Position numbers and translations under genes: made by a program | The notes under the pieces: model-generated | Databases searched by the model: none | What the model saw: the letters and a program-made list of their open reading frames with translations, nothing else | What the model was told of the DNA's origin: nothing | Part shown: in pieces, positions 11,452 through 23,714 of the stretch | How the letters are laid out: each line of letters opens with the position of its first letter | How positions within the stretch are numbered: the first letter of the stretch is position 1 | Source of the DNA: Epiperipatus broadwayi | Taxonomy: Eukaryota > Onychophora > Udeonychophora > Euonychophora > Peripatidae | Length of the DNA stretch: 64,000 nt | Direction of reading: 5' to 3' | Assembly (NCBI GenBank): GCA_028023455.1 | Contig: JAQFVV010012507.1 | Span: forward strand, 1,683,456-1,747,455

Positions 11452-14400
11452 AATTCGAATGGTCATATTTGTCTATGAGTGGCTGCTATAAGTATATATG
11501 ATAGAAGCTAATAAATTGAAAGAAATTTTGAATTTTGATAAGAGAGTAAGCTTTAATAAAATTGGTAGATGTTTTTAATGTATTATAGATTAGAACAGAG
11601 GTCAGTAAACTTTTTTTTTTTTTTTACAAAAGTTATGAATTTTTTTTTGAAAAAAAAAAAAAAAACAACAACATAAAATTTCAACTGGATATAATAGACT
11701 AATGTATTTTAAAATGCAATTAGAGTAATAAAGACTATATGCAGAGATAACAAATAATATTATGTATTTATCAGTGCAAAAAATTAACTGGATTATATTG
11801 TTGGACATTTTACAGAAGAAACAGATTTGAAAGAAAGATATATTAGAAAATTTTCATATGAATCCTAAAAATAGGTATGATTAAATAGTAATTTAACAAC
11901 AACAACAACAAAAAAATAGATATAGAAGTAGTAGATAATGAGCCCTGCTTGACTCTTGTTAAAAAACAAAATTACAAACATTATAATAAATCTTGTATCC
12001 ATTCCCCTGAATCATAAATAAAATTATAAATATTACTTTAGATGAGTTATTAAATAATTTTTTTTTTGAATAGGATGGAATTAGAATTGGACATGGAAAC
12101 ATCTATTGCTTATTAATTTGAAGAAGAACTTGACAAAATATTAAGAATTATTGAATTTTGTAGAAAGTTAAAAAGCATTCACATTTAAAAAAGTAATATG
12201 GATGAAGTCATGCAGGAGATTTTAGAGCAGGTTAATGCTTTTCATATTTAAGAAGTTGCTTATTTGATAAAGACAATAGAAACTAAGATACTAAAATAAG
12301 AATTTCAATCAGCTTATAATTAAAAATTTATTTAATAGTGGATTGCTTTATTGTAAAATAAACTTTTAATTAAGAAAAAAAAATTGTTTGTTTAGAGTGA
12401 ACTTTATATAAAAAGAGAGCTTAAATGTTTAGGAAAAAGGAGGAACATTGAAAACTTTTGAAATATGGATTTAGAGGATAATAGAAAAGATAAATTAGAA
12501 TAAAAAAAAAGAATAGTGGGTTACTTACTAGGATTGGGTAGAGAAATTGTTAAAGGTATGCTGGAAACATCTGTGTGAAAAAGAGGGGAAAAATATGAGA
12601 ATAAAGAAACTGATTGATGTTCAAAGAAATGAAATTTATTATTGAAGCTTGCAGATTGATGATTAAAGAAAGAGAAGTCATTACAAATATTTGAAAATTA
12701 GACAATAAAAATACAATTTTAAAAATGCTGTTTGTTAATGTGTGGAAGTTGTCATAGGGATCTGTCTAATGATGGTAATAAAAATGAAATATGATAACTA
12801 ATAAAAAAGCAACATTAATATTCATTGTCTTTTCTTAAACATTTTTTAATTATGAATAATATATAACTTTGGATTATAGTATATATTTTGCTGAAAAATA
12901 TTTTTTTAATCCTATTGTGATTAATTTCTATATATTTTTTAAAAATTTGAACACTAAGTTAACCTTATGTCTAAATTATATTATAGTCTTTTGTGGAATT
13001 AGTTGTTTAATATATTAAAACAAAAATGTTTTGGGATGAAAAATGTCCATTTATATCTATCATTGTTTGGCATTAACAACCATTCTTACTTTCTAGACAA
13101 TGACAGATGTAATTCAATTGAAAGTCAGTGATATAATAGTAAACAGTGATACAGATGAACCTAAAACCGTTTTCTTTATTTAACATATAAGGGATATGCA
13201 ATTAAGAATTGAACTGATGTACAAATTTGAATTATATTAGTGAATCTTTTACATGAATTTTTTAAAAATTTATTATCTTCCGAGTTTTTAAAATAGTATT
13301 TTTTTTCGATGCATTTAATTGTTTGTACTCACTAAGTTGTAGATATTCATAATGCTATTACATCATTTTTTATTACATATATGTGAAGCTCCTTTGTTTC
13401 TATTACATTAGTTGTAATCTGGTCCATTTATAGTAAAAAATGTTTAAATCATCTTTGATAATATTTTTGTCGTTAAATGAAGAAAAAAAAAAAAGAAACT
13501 TAGTAATGATAAATACAATGATAAAAATGAATGTTTTTTACATTATTTATAAGTGATAAAAATAATTTTTTTAATAAATTCAAGATTCACATTTTAAATT
13601 TTGCCTGAAGAATGGCATTACCATATTCATGTTGCAAATTCTGATTTTTTTTTAAAAAAAAAAAATTTAATATATATATAATCAAAGACATATTTTGATT
13701 TAATAGACTATTTTTTATGTATTTCTAAAGGTAGATCTATATCTTAATGATATAAAGAGATTCATTACTTTATAATGATACTCTAAACATTAAAGTTTTT
13801 TAAATTGCTGTATATAAATTGTAAGTATGCAATATTAGGATAACTTTAGCATAGCAATCAATAGCAAACTATCAGAACCAATGATAAGATGCTTGATTTC
13901 TAAATGTAATTTTGAATAGCTAATTTATCAGATATGTAAAAAGATAGATATCTGTTAATGCATGCATGCATGATTGCATAGATGGGTATATGCACAAATG
14001 TATGTTTTATGTTCTGGAAAATAATTTTACTGATTTTCTTTTAGTTCTAATAATTATTGGATAATATGATGAAACCATAAAATCAAAAATAAAATTTAAT
14101 TATCTTCAGTGATTGTTTGCAACTGCTTTCTTTATAATGTTTTTCTTTCTTCTCATACCAGCAACATATCAAAAGCCACTATCAAATATATAAAGTGTAA
14201 TATTTTTTAAAAAAAAATAATGATTGATAATTATTCATATATTTATTGAAGATTGTAATTAGAAGGGACTTGAACTCAGACTTTCAAGCTCCCTACCATT
14301 ATGCACTCCAGTTTATACAACCAATACACATGACCACATACATGTGAAAAAGATAAAACGATCTCCAATATATGTAACTTTTCCACATGTATGTGGTTAT

Positions 14401-14684
14401 GTGTATCAGTTGTATAAGATCGAGTGCATAGCATTAGGGAGCTTGTGAGTTCAAGTCCCTTTTAATTACATTAAGTTTAGTATAGATAATATACTTATAT
14501 GTGAATTTTAAACTGGAACACTGATTGTATATATGTGTGGGAGATAATGATCTGGACCGAGTGAATAGCATTAGGGAGCTTGTGAGTTCAAGTTCCTTCT
14601 ACTTACATTAAGTTTAGTATAAACAATATACTTATATGTGAATTTTAAACTGGAACACTGATTATATATATGTGTGGGAGATGA

Positions 14685-14739
14685 TGATCTGGACTAACTG
14701 ATGTGCTTGTTCAGCATGAAGTACGTTTATTGGAGATCA
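14685..14739 (+). ncRNA. Hammerhead ribozyme-like fold, copy A (degenerate)
   Basis: Stem I is formed by tgatct...ctaa pairing with ttgg...agatca, with an extra gga on the 5' side. The first core box reads ctgatg and then a deletion shortens stem II to tgct/agca. The second box keeps GAA. The stem III segment gtacgttt is followed by A and then the stem I return strand. The fold order (stem I, CUGAUGA box, stem II hairpin, GAAA box, very short stem III, cleavage base, stem I) is a type-I hammerhead. The box deletion makes this copy unlikely to be active. Confidence 0.6.
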
Positions 14740-14901
14740 TTTATGTTTTTCATATGTATTTGGTCATGTGGGTCAGTTGTGCAAGATGGAGTGCACAAAG
14801 TTAGGAGCTTGAAAGTCTGAGTTCAAGTCCCTTCTAATTACATAAAGTTTATATTAGAATGTTAAACTGAAGCATTGATTGTATATATGTGTGGGAAGTG
14901 G

Positions 14902-14958
14902 TGATCTGTACCAACTGATGAGTGCTGGTTCAGCACAAAATATGTATATTGGAGATCA
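14902..14958 (+). ncRNA. Hammerhead ribozyme-like fold, copy B
   Basis: It has an intact first core box ctgatga, then a perfect 6-bp stem II gtgctg-gtt-cagcac, then AAAA where GAAA is expected. The stem III segment atatgtat is followed by A as the presumed cleavage base. Stem I pairs ccaa with ttgg and tgatct with agatca, leaving three unpaired bases on the 5' side. The single G-to-A change in the second box follows a C and fits CpG decay, so this copy is probably inactive while its ancestor was intact. Confidence 0.75.
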
Positions 14959-15159
14959 TTTCTTTTTTACATGTATGTGGTCATGTGTATCAGTTATATA
15001 AGATGGAGTGCATAGTAGTAGGGAGTTTGAAAGTTTGAGCTCAAGTCCTTTCTAGTTATTGAAGAATGATAAAATAATAAGTATTGGTAATTGTTAGTAT
15101 TCAGCATCAGCAGCATATAATTATAAATCACTTGTATTGAAGCAAAATGTGAAGCCAAA

Positions 15160-17126
15160 TAATAATGAGAAATATAATCAACAGTCAGAAGAAAATTTAC
15201 ACAGACCTCAATATGTTATTCCCAAGACATTTTATCCAATGAATATATGAAACCAACAAAATTAATGAATCATTTACAGACCAAATATTTAAATCTACAA
15301 AATAAGCCCTTGATTTTCATGAATGTAAAAGTACTGAATTAAAAAATAAAAATAATCTTTTAAAAAAATTCTTTTAGTCAATAAGTCTCTTGTAAAAGCA
15401 TCATATTTAGTTGCTTGAAGAATTGGTATTTTCAAAAAAGAGTACTCTATTGCCAAAAACTAAATTAAGCTATGTTTAATAGATATGTGGTCTGAAATCC
15501 TAGATATGGTAGCTGGAGACAAAATGAACATATTGCTGCTTTCTAATGATATTATTCAATGCAAATTTAAAGAATAAGCAACTGATATTGAAGAACAATT
15601 CTTTCAAATAGTAAGCAAATCATTGTTTGCAACTCAAATAGATGAATTACTAATAAAGCCATTCTTTTATGTTATATTTACTATATTGATTATCAAATCA
15701 ATGATGTAAAAGAAGAATTTTTTTGTGTGTTGAACTTTATTTGAATATATTTAAAATAATTGATAATTACCTAAAAAATAAGTCTACTGGAAAAATTATG
15801 TTCGCTTAACAGCAAGTATTACTGAACAGTCAGGAGTTGGAAAAAGAATTAAAGAAGTAGCAGATGACAAATGATTTTTACTCATTGTGTTATGTACTGC
15901 AAGTATTTAGCTGCTAAAAATTGTGTCCTGACTTTAACAATTTTCTTATACAATAAAAACAATAAATTATATTAAATACAGTACACTAAATTCTAGACTA
16001 TTTTCAAATTTATGCAATGAAATAGAATCTGAACATGAAATTTACTACTTCATGTAGAAGTATGATTGTTGTTGAGAGATAAAATATTAACAAAACTTTA
16101 TGAATTAAGAAAAGAAGTTGAAACATTTTTAGAAACAAAAAATTCAGAATTGAGAAATATTTCCATGTCAACAATTAAATTGCTAAACTGACTTACTTTT
16201 CAGACATTTTTTTATTAATAAATGAACTAAATTCAAGTCTACAATAAAATAGTACTACTTTTGCTTTATGAAATAAAATTGAGGCATTCAAGAAAAAGTT
16301 AAAACTATGGTGTACATGTGTAGAAGAAAAAAAAGAAGTCATATTTTATTCATTTTCAGAATTGATAAATGAAGTTGAAATAAATATTGTCAAATTGAAA
16401 ATTACTGTTTGTGGAAATATAGCAGGTCTTTGTTATGCATTTGATCAATATTATCCACACAGATAGAAGACACATGGAAAGACTTTATGTGGATTTTAAA
16501 TCCATTTATCGAACAAGAAAAGAATCTAACTGATTTGGAACAGGAAACATTAATAGATTTATGGTGCATTAAAGTTATTACTTAATTTCACAAGTATAAC
16601 TCGATTTTGGAATAAAATTAAAACTGAATATCCACAATTATGCAAAATGCCTTAAGAGGGTTATTACCATTTTTGACCACATATTTATGTGAACTGACAT
16701 TTTCAGCAATAACACTCATAAACATCAAAAGAAAAAATCCTGCTTTGTGCTTAGCAATCATATATCTCAAAGACTTGGTAATCTAATTACTGAAAAAATC
16801 AGTAACAATCGCATTAATTTTTGATTTTATAATTATATTTATGTTTTGCTCTGTGATTTAAATATTATTTTTTTCTTAAGATTTTCTTTTATTATTAATT
16901 TAATATTTTGTTAGTTAATTTACTTTTGTATAGTTAGTCAATTATTCTATGTTTTTTTTAAAATCATTATATGTATTTGTTAAAGATTACAATAATTATA
17001 TTTTATTGTAAAAAAACATTTTATTTTTTCCATTTTTTTTGTTCAATATTTCAGTTGGTCTGAAATAAAAAAAAAATAAAAATTTATTGGTTTGCAGCAT
17101 GTAGTCAGTTGAAAAACACTGTTCTA
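15160..17126 (+). pseudogene. ZBED-type hAT transposase remnant
   Basis: Near 15535-15720 translation in shifting frames gives LSNDIIQ, ATDIEEQFFQIVSKSLFATQIDE and YQINDVKEEFF, matching the catalytic-core region of ZBED/SCAND3-like hAT transposases. Near 16660-16800 it gives LLPFLTTYLCELTFSAI, the hAT C-terminal dimerisation signature. The sequence gttgaaaaacactgttctag at about 17111-17130 resembles a hAT terminal repeat and marks the right end. Stops and frameshifts throughout make it a relic. The left end is not located. Confidence 0.85.
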
Positions 17127-18234
17127 GATTTAACCATTTATGTAATTAATTATATTCTGTGTTCATTCTTTTTCTTTTAAACTTTATATATATATATATG
17201 CACACATACTATCATGGGTACTCATCTACTGTGTTATAGACTATGCCACTAGTTCAGTGTATTTATATGATGACAAAGGATATGATACATCAAACATTTA
17301 AGGAAAAGTGTGACTGTGTTTATAGTATCATTCAAAATGAATTTTACTGTTTGTCAGGCATTAGTTTTTTTACATAAAAACTATGGTCATATTATTGAAC
17401 TTGCTTTGTAAAAGTAATCAGTTGAACTATTGAATTAATAAAAAAAAAAAGAAATCATTTAAAGTAATTATATATTTAAAAGGGGATCTTTTCAAGAATA
17501 GTTTCATAACAAAAGACAAATTTATCACCACTCTAATGATTTATTCATCTTAACTCTGTAATAATGTAAAGTCATGCAATCAAAATATGTGGTTGCCAGA
17601 ACTAAGTTTAAACTTATTCATATGCTATCATGCAAGCAAATAAACATTATTACAATGACTAAGCAATTAAGACTCATAAAGAAGTAATATCAAATAAATA
17701 AACTGTTTAACAAGTACAAACCATTGTTGATCTATTGCAGAATAAGAACTTTATAACTTTAATCTAGTTTCTTCAATCCTTAGCCTTTTTTTCAACATCA
17801 CACAGATAAACTTGATTATTTTGTCTTTTTTACATGTGGTCTATTTCTAGAACTTTTATAATCTCTTGGGATGTAGTTTCAAGTTTCAGTTGGCAATCTA
17901 CTATTATTTTTTATAAGCAATCTCTCCAGCCTAGCTCCATTTCAGTTTCTTAATTCTTTTAAAGAAATCAGTGATATCTGTTTGTTTTTTTATCCATGTA
18001 TTTCATTTTTGATCTCTTTTTATTTCTTCGAATATACATCTCTTCATACTTTATAGCATCATTTATGTCACTATATTGCAGTTTCAGATCTGTATGTAGG
18101 AACTGGTTAAACACATCTATTAAAAAACTACCATTTCAAACACAGAGCCATATTTCCTACTAATAGTAAGTTATTTTTACTAAAAACATTCCATGCAAAT
18201 TGAAGCCAATTTAATTTCATCTATTAATGTTTCC
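17127..18234. other. AT-rich DNA, no gene seen
   Basis: Unremarkable AT-rich sequence with ordinary C content right up to the edge of the C-free tract (last ordinary C at 18234). No coding or RNA feature is supported. Confidence 0.6.
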
Positions 18235-20338
18235 ATATATATAAGGGTGTGGGTTTGGTTTGTAGTCGTTGTGTGGGGGGGTTTAGGTGTATGGGAAAGT
18301 ATCATAGTTTATTGATATTTGAGGTAGTTTTGTGTAATTGGTTTTTTTTAGAGGTTTTTTGTTTTTGTTCTTTTTTTTGTTTTTTTTTTATTTTTTTGTT
18401 GGTTTTTTGTGTTGGGGGTGTGTTATTTGGGTTTGGTTTTTAAAATTGGAATTTATAAATATGGGGAAATGTTTCTTTTCTGTTTTTTGTTTAAAGAAAA
18501 GTTTTTTTTTAGTATTAATAAGGTTTTTAAAGGTTTTTAAATAATAGGTTTTTTAAAGTCTTTTTTTTTTTTTTGGTGGGATTTTGTTGTTTTTGGGGTT
18601 TTGGTGTGTTTGTGGGGGGGTTGTTTGTTTTGGAAAGTTATTTAGGGCATATTTAGTTTTATGTGTTTTTTTGCTTTGGAGAAATTTATTTAAAGGTTTT
18701 GTATGGTGGTTTTTTGGGTATAATTTGTTAGAAATTTAAGTAAATGGGGTTTTATTTCTAGGAAGTTTAGAATAGTTTGTTATTTTTGTTTAAAAGGATG
18801 TTTTTTAAAGGTATTGGTTTTAATATAAATTTTTTTGTATTAGGGTTGTTTGGTGAGATTTTTTTGGTTTTTTGTAGATGGATAATGGGTATTAAATATT
18901 AATGTATTTTTTTACATGCATTAAATATATTTTTGTATTTTTAAAAGAAAATCTATAATTTTTTATTTTTTTTTTTTTGGGGTTTTGTTAAAGTGTTTTT
19001 AATTTTAAAAGGGGATGGTAGTGTTGTTAGAAGTTATGGGAAAGATTGGATTATGTATTGTTTTTTTTATTTTTATTAAAGTATATATTATTTTAAATAG
19101 TTATTTAATATATAAGTATTTATTATTGTAGTTTTTTTATTTATTTATTTTGTTGTGTTGTTTTCTTGTTATAGATATTGGGTGATTATTTATTTATTAA
19201 AATTTTATTTATATTTTATATATTTGTTTTTTTTAGTATGGTGTTATTGTTGGTGTTTTATTTTTAAATTTTATTGTATTTTTTTATATTATTTTTTATG
19301 TTATATTTATAGAGTTAAAATATTATATTTTTTTAATAATTTTTTTTATTTTTTTTTTTATGTTGGGTATTGATTTTTTATTTTTAAGTATTATTTTATT
19401 TAAGTTAGGAAGGTTAAATTATATTTTTTATTTTATTGTAAGTTAGAATTATTAGAAGTTATTTTGAATTGAAGATTTATATAGATGTGATTTAATATTT
19501 TGGTATTATTTTATTTAAATTGTGTTTTTTGGAAATTTAATATTAGAGGTTTTTAGTAGAAATTTTAGAAGGAGTAGTTAATAATAAATATTTTAAAGAA
19601 TATAGAATTTATCTATATATTTTATGAGTTTGAATTGTATATTTAAATATTATTATTTAAAATATTATGTATTTGTAAAATAATGAATTGTTATGAATTA
19701 TTATATTTTTATTAATTAGTATTATTTTTTATGTTTATATATATAGTTGTGATATATTATGTGTAATTTATTTAATTATTTTTTTTATATTTTTTTTTTT
19801 TATTTTTTGTTTTATTTATTATTGAAAATTTATTATTATTTTAATTATTTTATATATGTTATAATAAATTTATTTTATTTTTATTTTTTTTTTTTTTTAT
19901 TTTGATTAAATATTTAAATATTATTATGTATAAATTTTTTATTTGTTTAAAAGGTATTTTTTATTTTTTTGAAATATATTGAATGTGATTTATTATATTA
20001 TTTTAGAATAAATATATTTTTTGATTTTTTATGGAATTGATTGATTATATATTAATTTGTTATTATTTATATTATTAATTTTGTTATTTGTTATTAAAAT
20101 TAGATTTAAATAAATATTTTATTTATGTTTGTTAGAAATGTAGTTTTTAGATATTTTATTAAATATTAGTGTTTAGTTTGTTATTATTTTATTTATGATT
20201 TTTTTTATGTGAGTTTTATTTTTTTAAATAAATAGATTTTTTATTATTGATATATTATAGAATGGAGGGTATAGTATAGGGGATATTTTATTGGATGAGT
20301 ATTGTTTAATTTTATTGTTTTATTGTTTTTTTTGTAAG

Positions 20339-20341
<3 letters not shown>
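18235..20341 (+). other. C-depleted tract, apparent one-strand C-to-T conversion
   Basis: Over about 2.1 kb the + strand contains only 14 C by my count (near 18267, 18303, 18370, 18475, 18480, 18560, 18648, 18674, 18758, 18915, 18919, 18953, 19165 and 19613). There is none at all from 19614 to 20341. G stays present, reaching runs of seven, and T is strongly raised. The flanks have normal C on both sides, with an abrupt left edge and a right edge at a (TA)n repeat. This is what near-complete deamination of one strand would leave. The reading frames here (for example 18249-18443 and 19155-19373) are rich in Phe, Leu, Tyr, Cys and Trp only because of the T/G bias and are not genes. The original sequence cannot be identified. 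Confidence 0.85.

Positions 20342-20403
<62 letters not shown>
20342..20403. repeat. Long (TA)n microsatellite
   Basis: An uninterrupted TA tract of about thirty units. It forms the right boundary of the C-depleted tract. Confidence 0.97.
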
Positions 20404-20406
<3 letters not shown>

Positions 20407-20559
20407 GACCAAAGATGTTTATAGTTATTAACTTTTCCTTTATTTCAACATAAATATATTTAGCTCTTAGAAATATCTTTTATTCTAGCTAAAGTTTATC
20501 CACTTTTTAAAGTTAAGCTTGATTATTTTGTTATGTTTATAATAGTCAATTGTTATATT

Positions 20560-21240
20560 TTCATTGTCTGTTTATATGTTAGTGTATCATTCATTGTATA
20601 TTGTAACATTATTAAGAGAACATGTAGAGAATACCAATAAGTATTGGTTATCATTTTGCATTGAATTTTTAGATTTTGAAAAGGCCTTTGATTCTAAAAC
20701 ATTTCTGCAATGATGGAACTTTGAAACATCACTACTTGGACACAAGATAGTTAAATTCTAAAGAATATTTATTATACTAAGATTAACTTTGATAAGGATA
20801 AAGGATGAGGTGATTCTGTATCTAAATGTTTTATAGCAGTTTATGGTAATCATTTTTTGTATTAAAATGGGAAGGTAAGGAAATAAAATAATTGGATATT
20901 AGGTATTTACATAATATCAATTTTCATATGATGTGATTCTGATTATAAATAAGAGGAGATTTTATCAATGGTACAAAAGTTATAAAATGAAATTAAGAAA
21001 GTAGATATAAAATGAAATTAAGAAAGTAGATCGAAAGACAAATGCCAAATAGACTAAATTAATGTTCAATGGTGTTTTTGAAAAAAGAGAAAACAATAAT
21101 TATTAGCAATTTATTAGAAGTTAATAATTAATGATTAAATGGTTTATACCTCAGGAGGATTATGACATTCATGCAAAAGTGACAAGTTGTGCTTCAATCT
21201 ATAAGTCTTTAACTGATGAATCTTTATTTTGCTCCCTTCA
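20560..21240 (+). pseudogene. Decayed LINE reverse transcriptase fragment
   Basis: The + strand near 20650-20700 encodes FLDFEKAFDS, the palm motif A signature (DFxKAFDS) of non-LTR reverse transcriptases. Near 21150-21230 a frame reads DYDIHAKVTSCASIYKSL, like the post-RT region of RTE-like LINEs. The catalytic YxDD region is not clear. Stops are frequent and a short tandem duplication (ataaaatgaaattaagaaag, twice) sits near 20975-21030. It is a relic with no intact ORF. Confidence 0.65.
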
Positions 21241-23714
21241 TTAAAGGGTGCAGGGCATTTCATAAATATATCTAATGAATGGAATCAATAGCCGTTTTTT
21301 TCTATGTTGATTTCATACATAATTTTCTCTTGTATAACAATATCACCTTTCTCATATTAATGCCAGTCTTTTAATCAGACACAAGATCAAAGACTATTAA
21401 TTTGACTTGCGAATTGCTGTGTGAATAAGTTTATATTCTCCATGTCTCATATTTAATAATCTAAAATTTATTTAATGGATTTATTAAAATTATTAGAATA
21501 TATATATATATTTGATTTCTAATAATATTTTAAATATATTAATTTTCATGAAAAATATGAAATAATTAAGTCGTTTTTGTCTACATTTTAACAATAAATA
21601 ATTAAGTCATTGTGAACATTTTTTACTTTACTTACAAATTCTTTATTGATTATATTAGGATTTGAAATGCTAGAGTGCTTATAAACAATTATTTTTCATA
21701 AATATATAGGTTTACAAAAACACTTTCCTAGCCATTTTTTTTAAGAAATAGCTTTTAGAAAGTAACTCTTAAGTAAATCAATTTAAATTATTGAAAGTTG
21801 TAATTATAAATATGAAGACAACATTTTTTTCCAACAGATTTCAACAGGCATGTATTGCTTTACTGTACTAATAAAAATATTTGTGAAATATAATTTCAAA
21901 ATAAATTTACTGAAGCATATTTCTAGGCATTATGAATATTAATGATATTCAAAGAATATTAATATTTGAGATAAAAAGTGGAATCTCAATGGTATAAAAT
22001 TATACTTTCAGCTGTACCTAATAATGATTAGATATTAACATTGAATTTATTATTCAGTAAAAATTAACTTTTTCATCATTTAATATTATATTCTTTTATC
22101 ACTAATTGAATTTTTTATTCAATTTTTCACCATTTGACATAATGTTTCATTATTTTATAATGCTTTGTTAATGTATTCAGAAAATACAGAATCTTAAAGT
22201 TATATATAATGCCATTCATTTATAAGATATTTATATTTGTGTGTTATTAATTATTATATAAAATGTATTGCATACATATACATGTATAATGAATGGGTAA
22301 TCAGGGACTCCATTCACCATGTATTATAAAGTGAAATCTTCATTTATCTAATAATTAGTTTATTGTCCATCAACTCTATTACCAAACTTACTTATCTCTA
22401 TACCAAGACTATTCAGTTATTCTAGCACCTAACTTTAGAAATGCACTTTCACCATATATTAAACAAAGATAATACCAACTCTTGACACTATCTACCTTAT
22501 TAGACAAAGGCATATGTTATATACCGTTAACTAGTAATTACTGCTGTAGTTTATTATGTTTTTTGAAATACATATTTTCTGTTAATAAAAATACAATCAA
22601 ATCTATGTTTTATGCTTCTACATTTACTTTCTTTTTGAATTTTTCTAAAAAAAAAAAGTCATTATATAGTTTTATTTTTGCTGGAAATTTGTTAGGTTCA
22701 TGTTATTCACATTTATCACCAATATTTTTATCTTTCAAATATTTTTTAATTTCTGCATTATTGGTTCAAAATCATTATTTACATCCATATAAAAGTCATC
22801 AATTTTTTGTCAGTTTTAAAATTTGTTTGGTTACAAATTTGAATTATTATTATTATTATTAATAAACCACTAAAGAGTCATTGATTATAGATATATTTTA
22901 TAGAGTGCAATGTTTTAACATAGTGTTACCTAAATTATGTTCCACAGAACACCGATGTTCAATGGAAAGTGAGTAAGTAATCCATGAAAAATTATGAAAA
23001 TTAATATAAGCTTTGTAGGATTTTAAAGCTATGTCAAGTTGAAACATATTTAAACATGCGGAAACATACTGGTAGTGTGATCTGTGTTCTCATCACTGAC
23101 CTTGATATCAACAATTGTTAGCAATCTTTCACAGTAAGATGCTGAACACACATCATTGTATTATTCTGCTTGAATATGTAAGTTTATCATTATTACATGC
23201 CTTTATTTGTACCTTTAATGGCTTTATTGTAATAGATTTAAATTGACTTGCATAAATTTTATGACTTAACATTATTATTATTATAATTTTTTTTTTATAA
23301 TGATTGAAATTATTATAATTACATCAAGTGTTGATTTTGGCATTAGTATAGCTTTCAACTATGTTACATTTATTTTTATATATTACAAAGTTATTTTTTT
23401 TCCAATCTAAGTTTTGTTTACTAAACATTTTATTAAATCATTTTTATTACCATTGTTTTTACATTATTGATATTTTTCGTACTTTTCTTTCATATTTACT
23501 TTTTTTGTGTTGCAGTCTTATTTTTTATAACACAATTTTTTTTAAGAACAGTTCTGATTAATATTAAAATTTAAATATTATTCAAAAATTATCCACAGGT
23601 CTTGGTTAAAGAGAGGAATTTTAAAATAAACAAAGGCATGTATTTATTCTAACACAACTATGATTGGAGAGGAAACTGTTTTAATTTAATATTCTAAAAT
23701 AGGTGTCATCTAAG
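21241..23714. other. AT-rich DNA, no gene seen
   Basis: About 2.5 kb of AT-rich sequence. The frame at 22482-22862 (126 residues) ends in a (TAT)n microsatellite and is Phe/Leu/Tyr-rich low-complexity sequence without a recognisable domain, so I do not call it a gene. An ATT microsatellite lies near 22846-22861. Confidence 0.55.

Larger units (their letters stand above)
10091..14261. other. AT-rich DNA with simple repeats, no gene seen
   Basis: Over 4 kb of AT-rich sequence, purine-rich on the + strand between about 10.8 and 12.8 kb. It contains a (TA)n tract, a C-run followed by an A-run, a T-run/A-run hairpin around 11612-11665 that begins near a hAT-like word (cagaggtcagtaaac, 11596), and a short ACA tract near 11900. 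I see no coding segment. The 99-residue frame over 11167-11466 is a microsatellite artefact. Confidence 0.55.
14262..15062 (+). mobile_element. Tandem array of tRNA-like SINE/retrozyme units (short form)
   Basis: The motif gggagcttg...gagttcaagtcc, which looks like a Pol III B box, recurs at about 14436, 14573, 14803 and 15020 on the + strand. It also occurs once inverted at the left end (14262-14360), forming a head-to-head pair with 14378-14463. Between B-box segments lies a block ending in tgtgtgggagatgatgatctgg and a hammerhead fold (cores at 14698 and 14915, spaced 217 bp). The unit is therefore about 217 bp. One junction near 14558 lacks the hammerhead core, giving a shortened 137-bp unit. 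Compared with the copy at 36.7 kb, these units lack about 250 bp of internal sequence. There is no protein coding. Tandem organisation with one ribozyme per unit is the arrangement known for metazoan retrozymes; the tRNA-like box suggests a SINE origin. Confidence 0.75.

Noticed and set aside
11167-11466. 99-residue minus-strand frame
   Set aside because: Its first residues translate a (TA)n microsatellite (repeating Ile-Tyr) and the rest is low-complexity AT-rich sequence.
18249-19373. Reading frames of 64-72 codons in the C-free tract
   Set aside because: They follow from the absence of C (few stop-forming combinations, F/L/Y/C/W/V-rich) and show no domain.
18235-20341. Mitochondrial insertion (NUMT) or A-to-I edited retro-copy as the source of the skew
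   Set aside because: Mitochondrial strand skew does not reach near-zero C, no mitochondrial gene can be read, and A-to-I editing would give A-to-G rather than loss of C.
22482-22862. 126-residue frame
   Set aside because: Phe/Ser/Leu/Tyr-rich with a poly-Tyr end from a TAT repeat; no homology or motif, and typical of AT-rich DNA.
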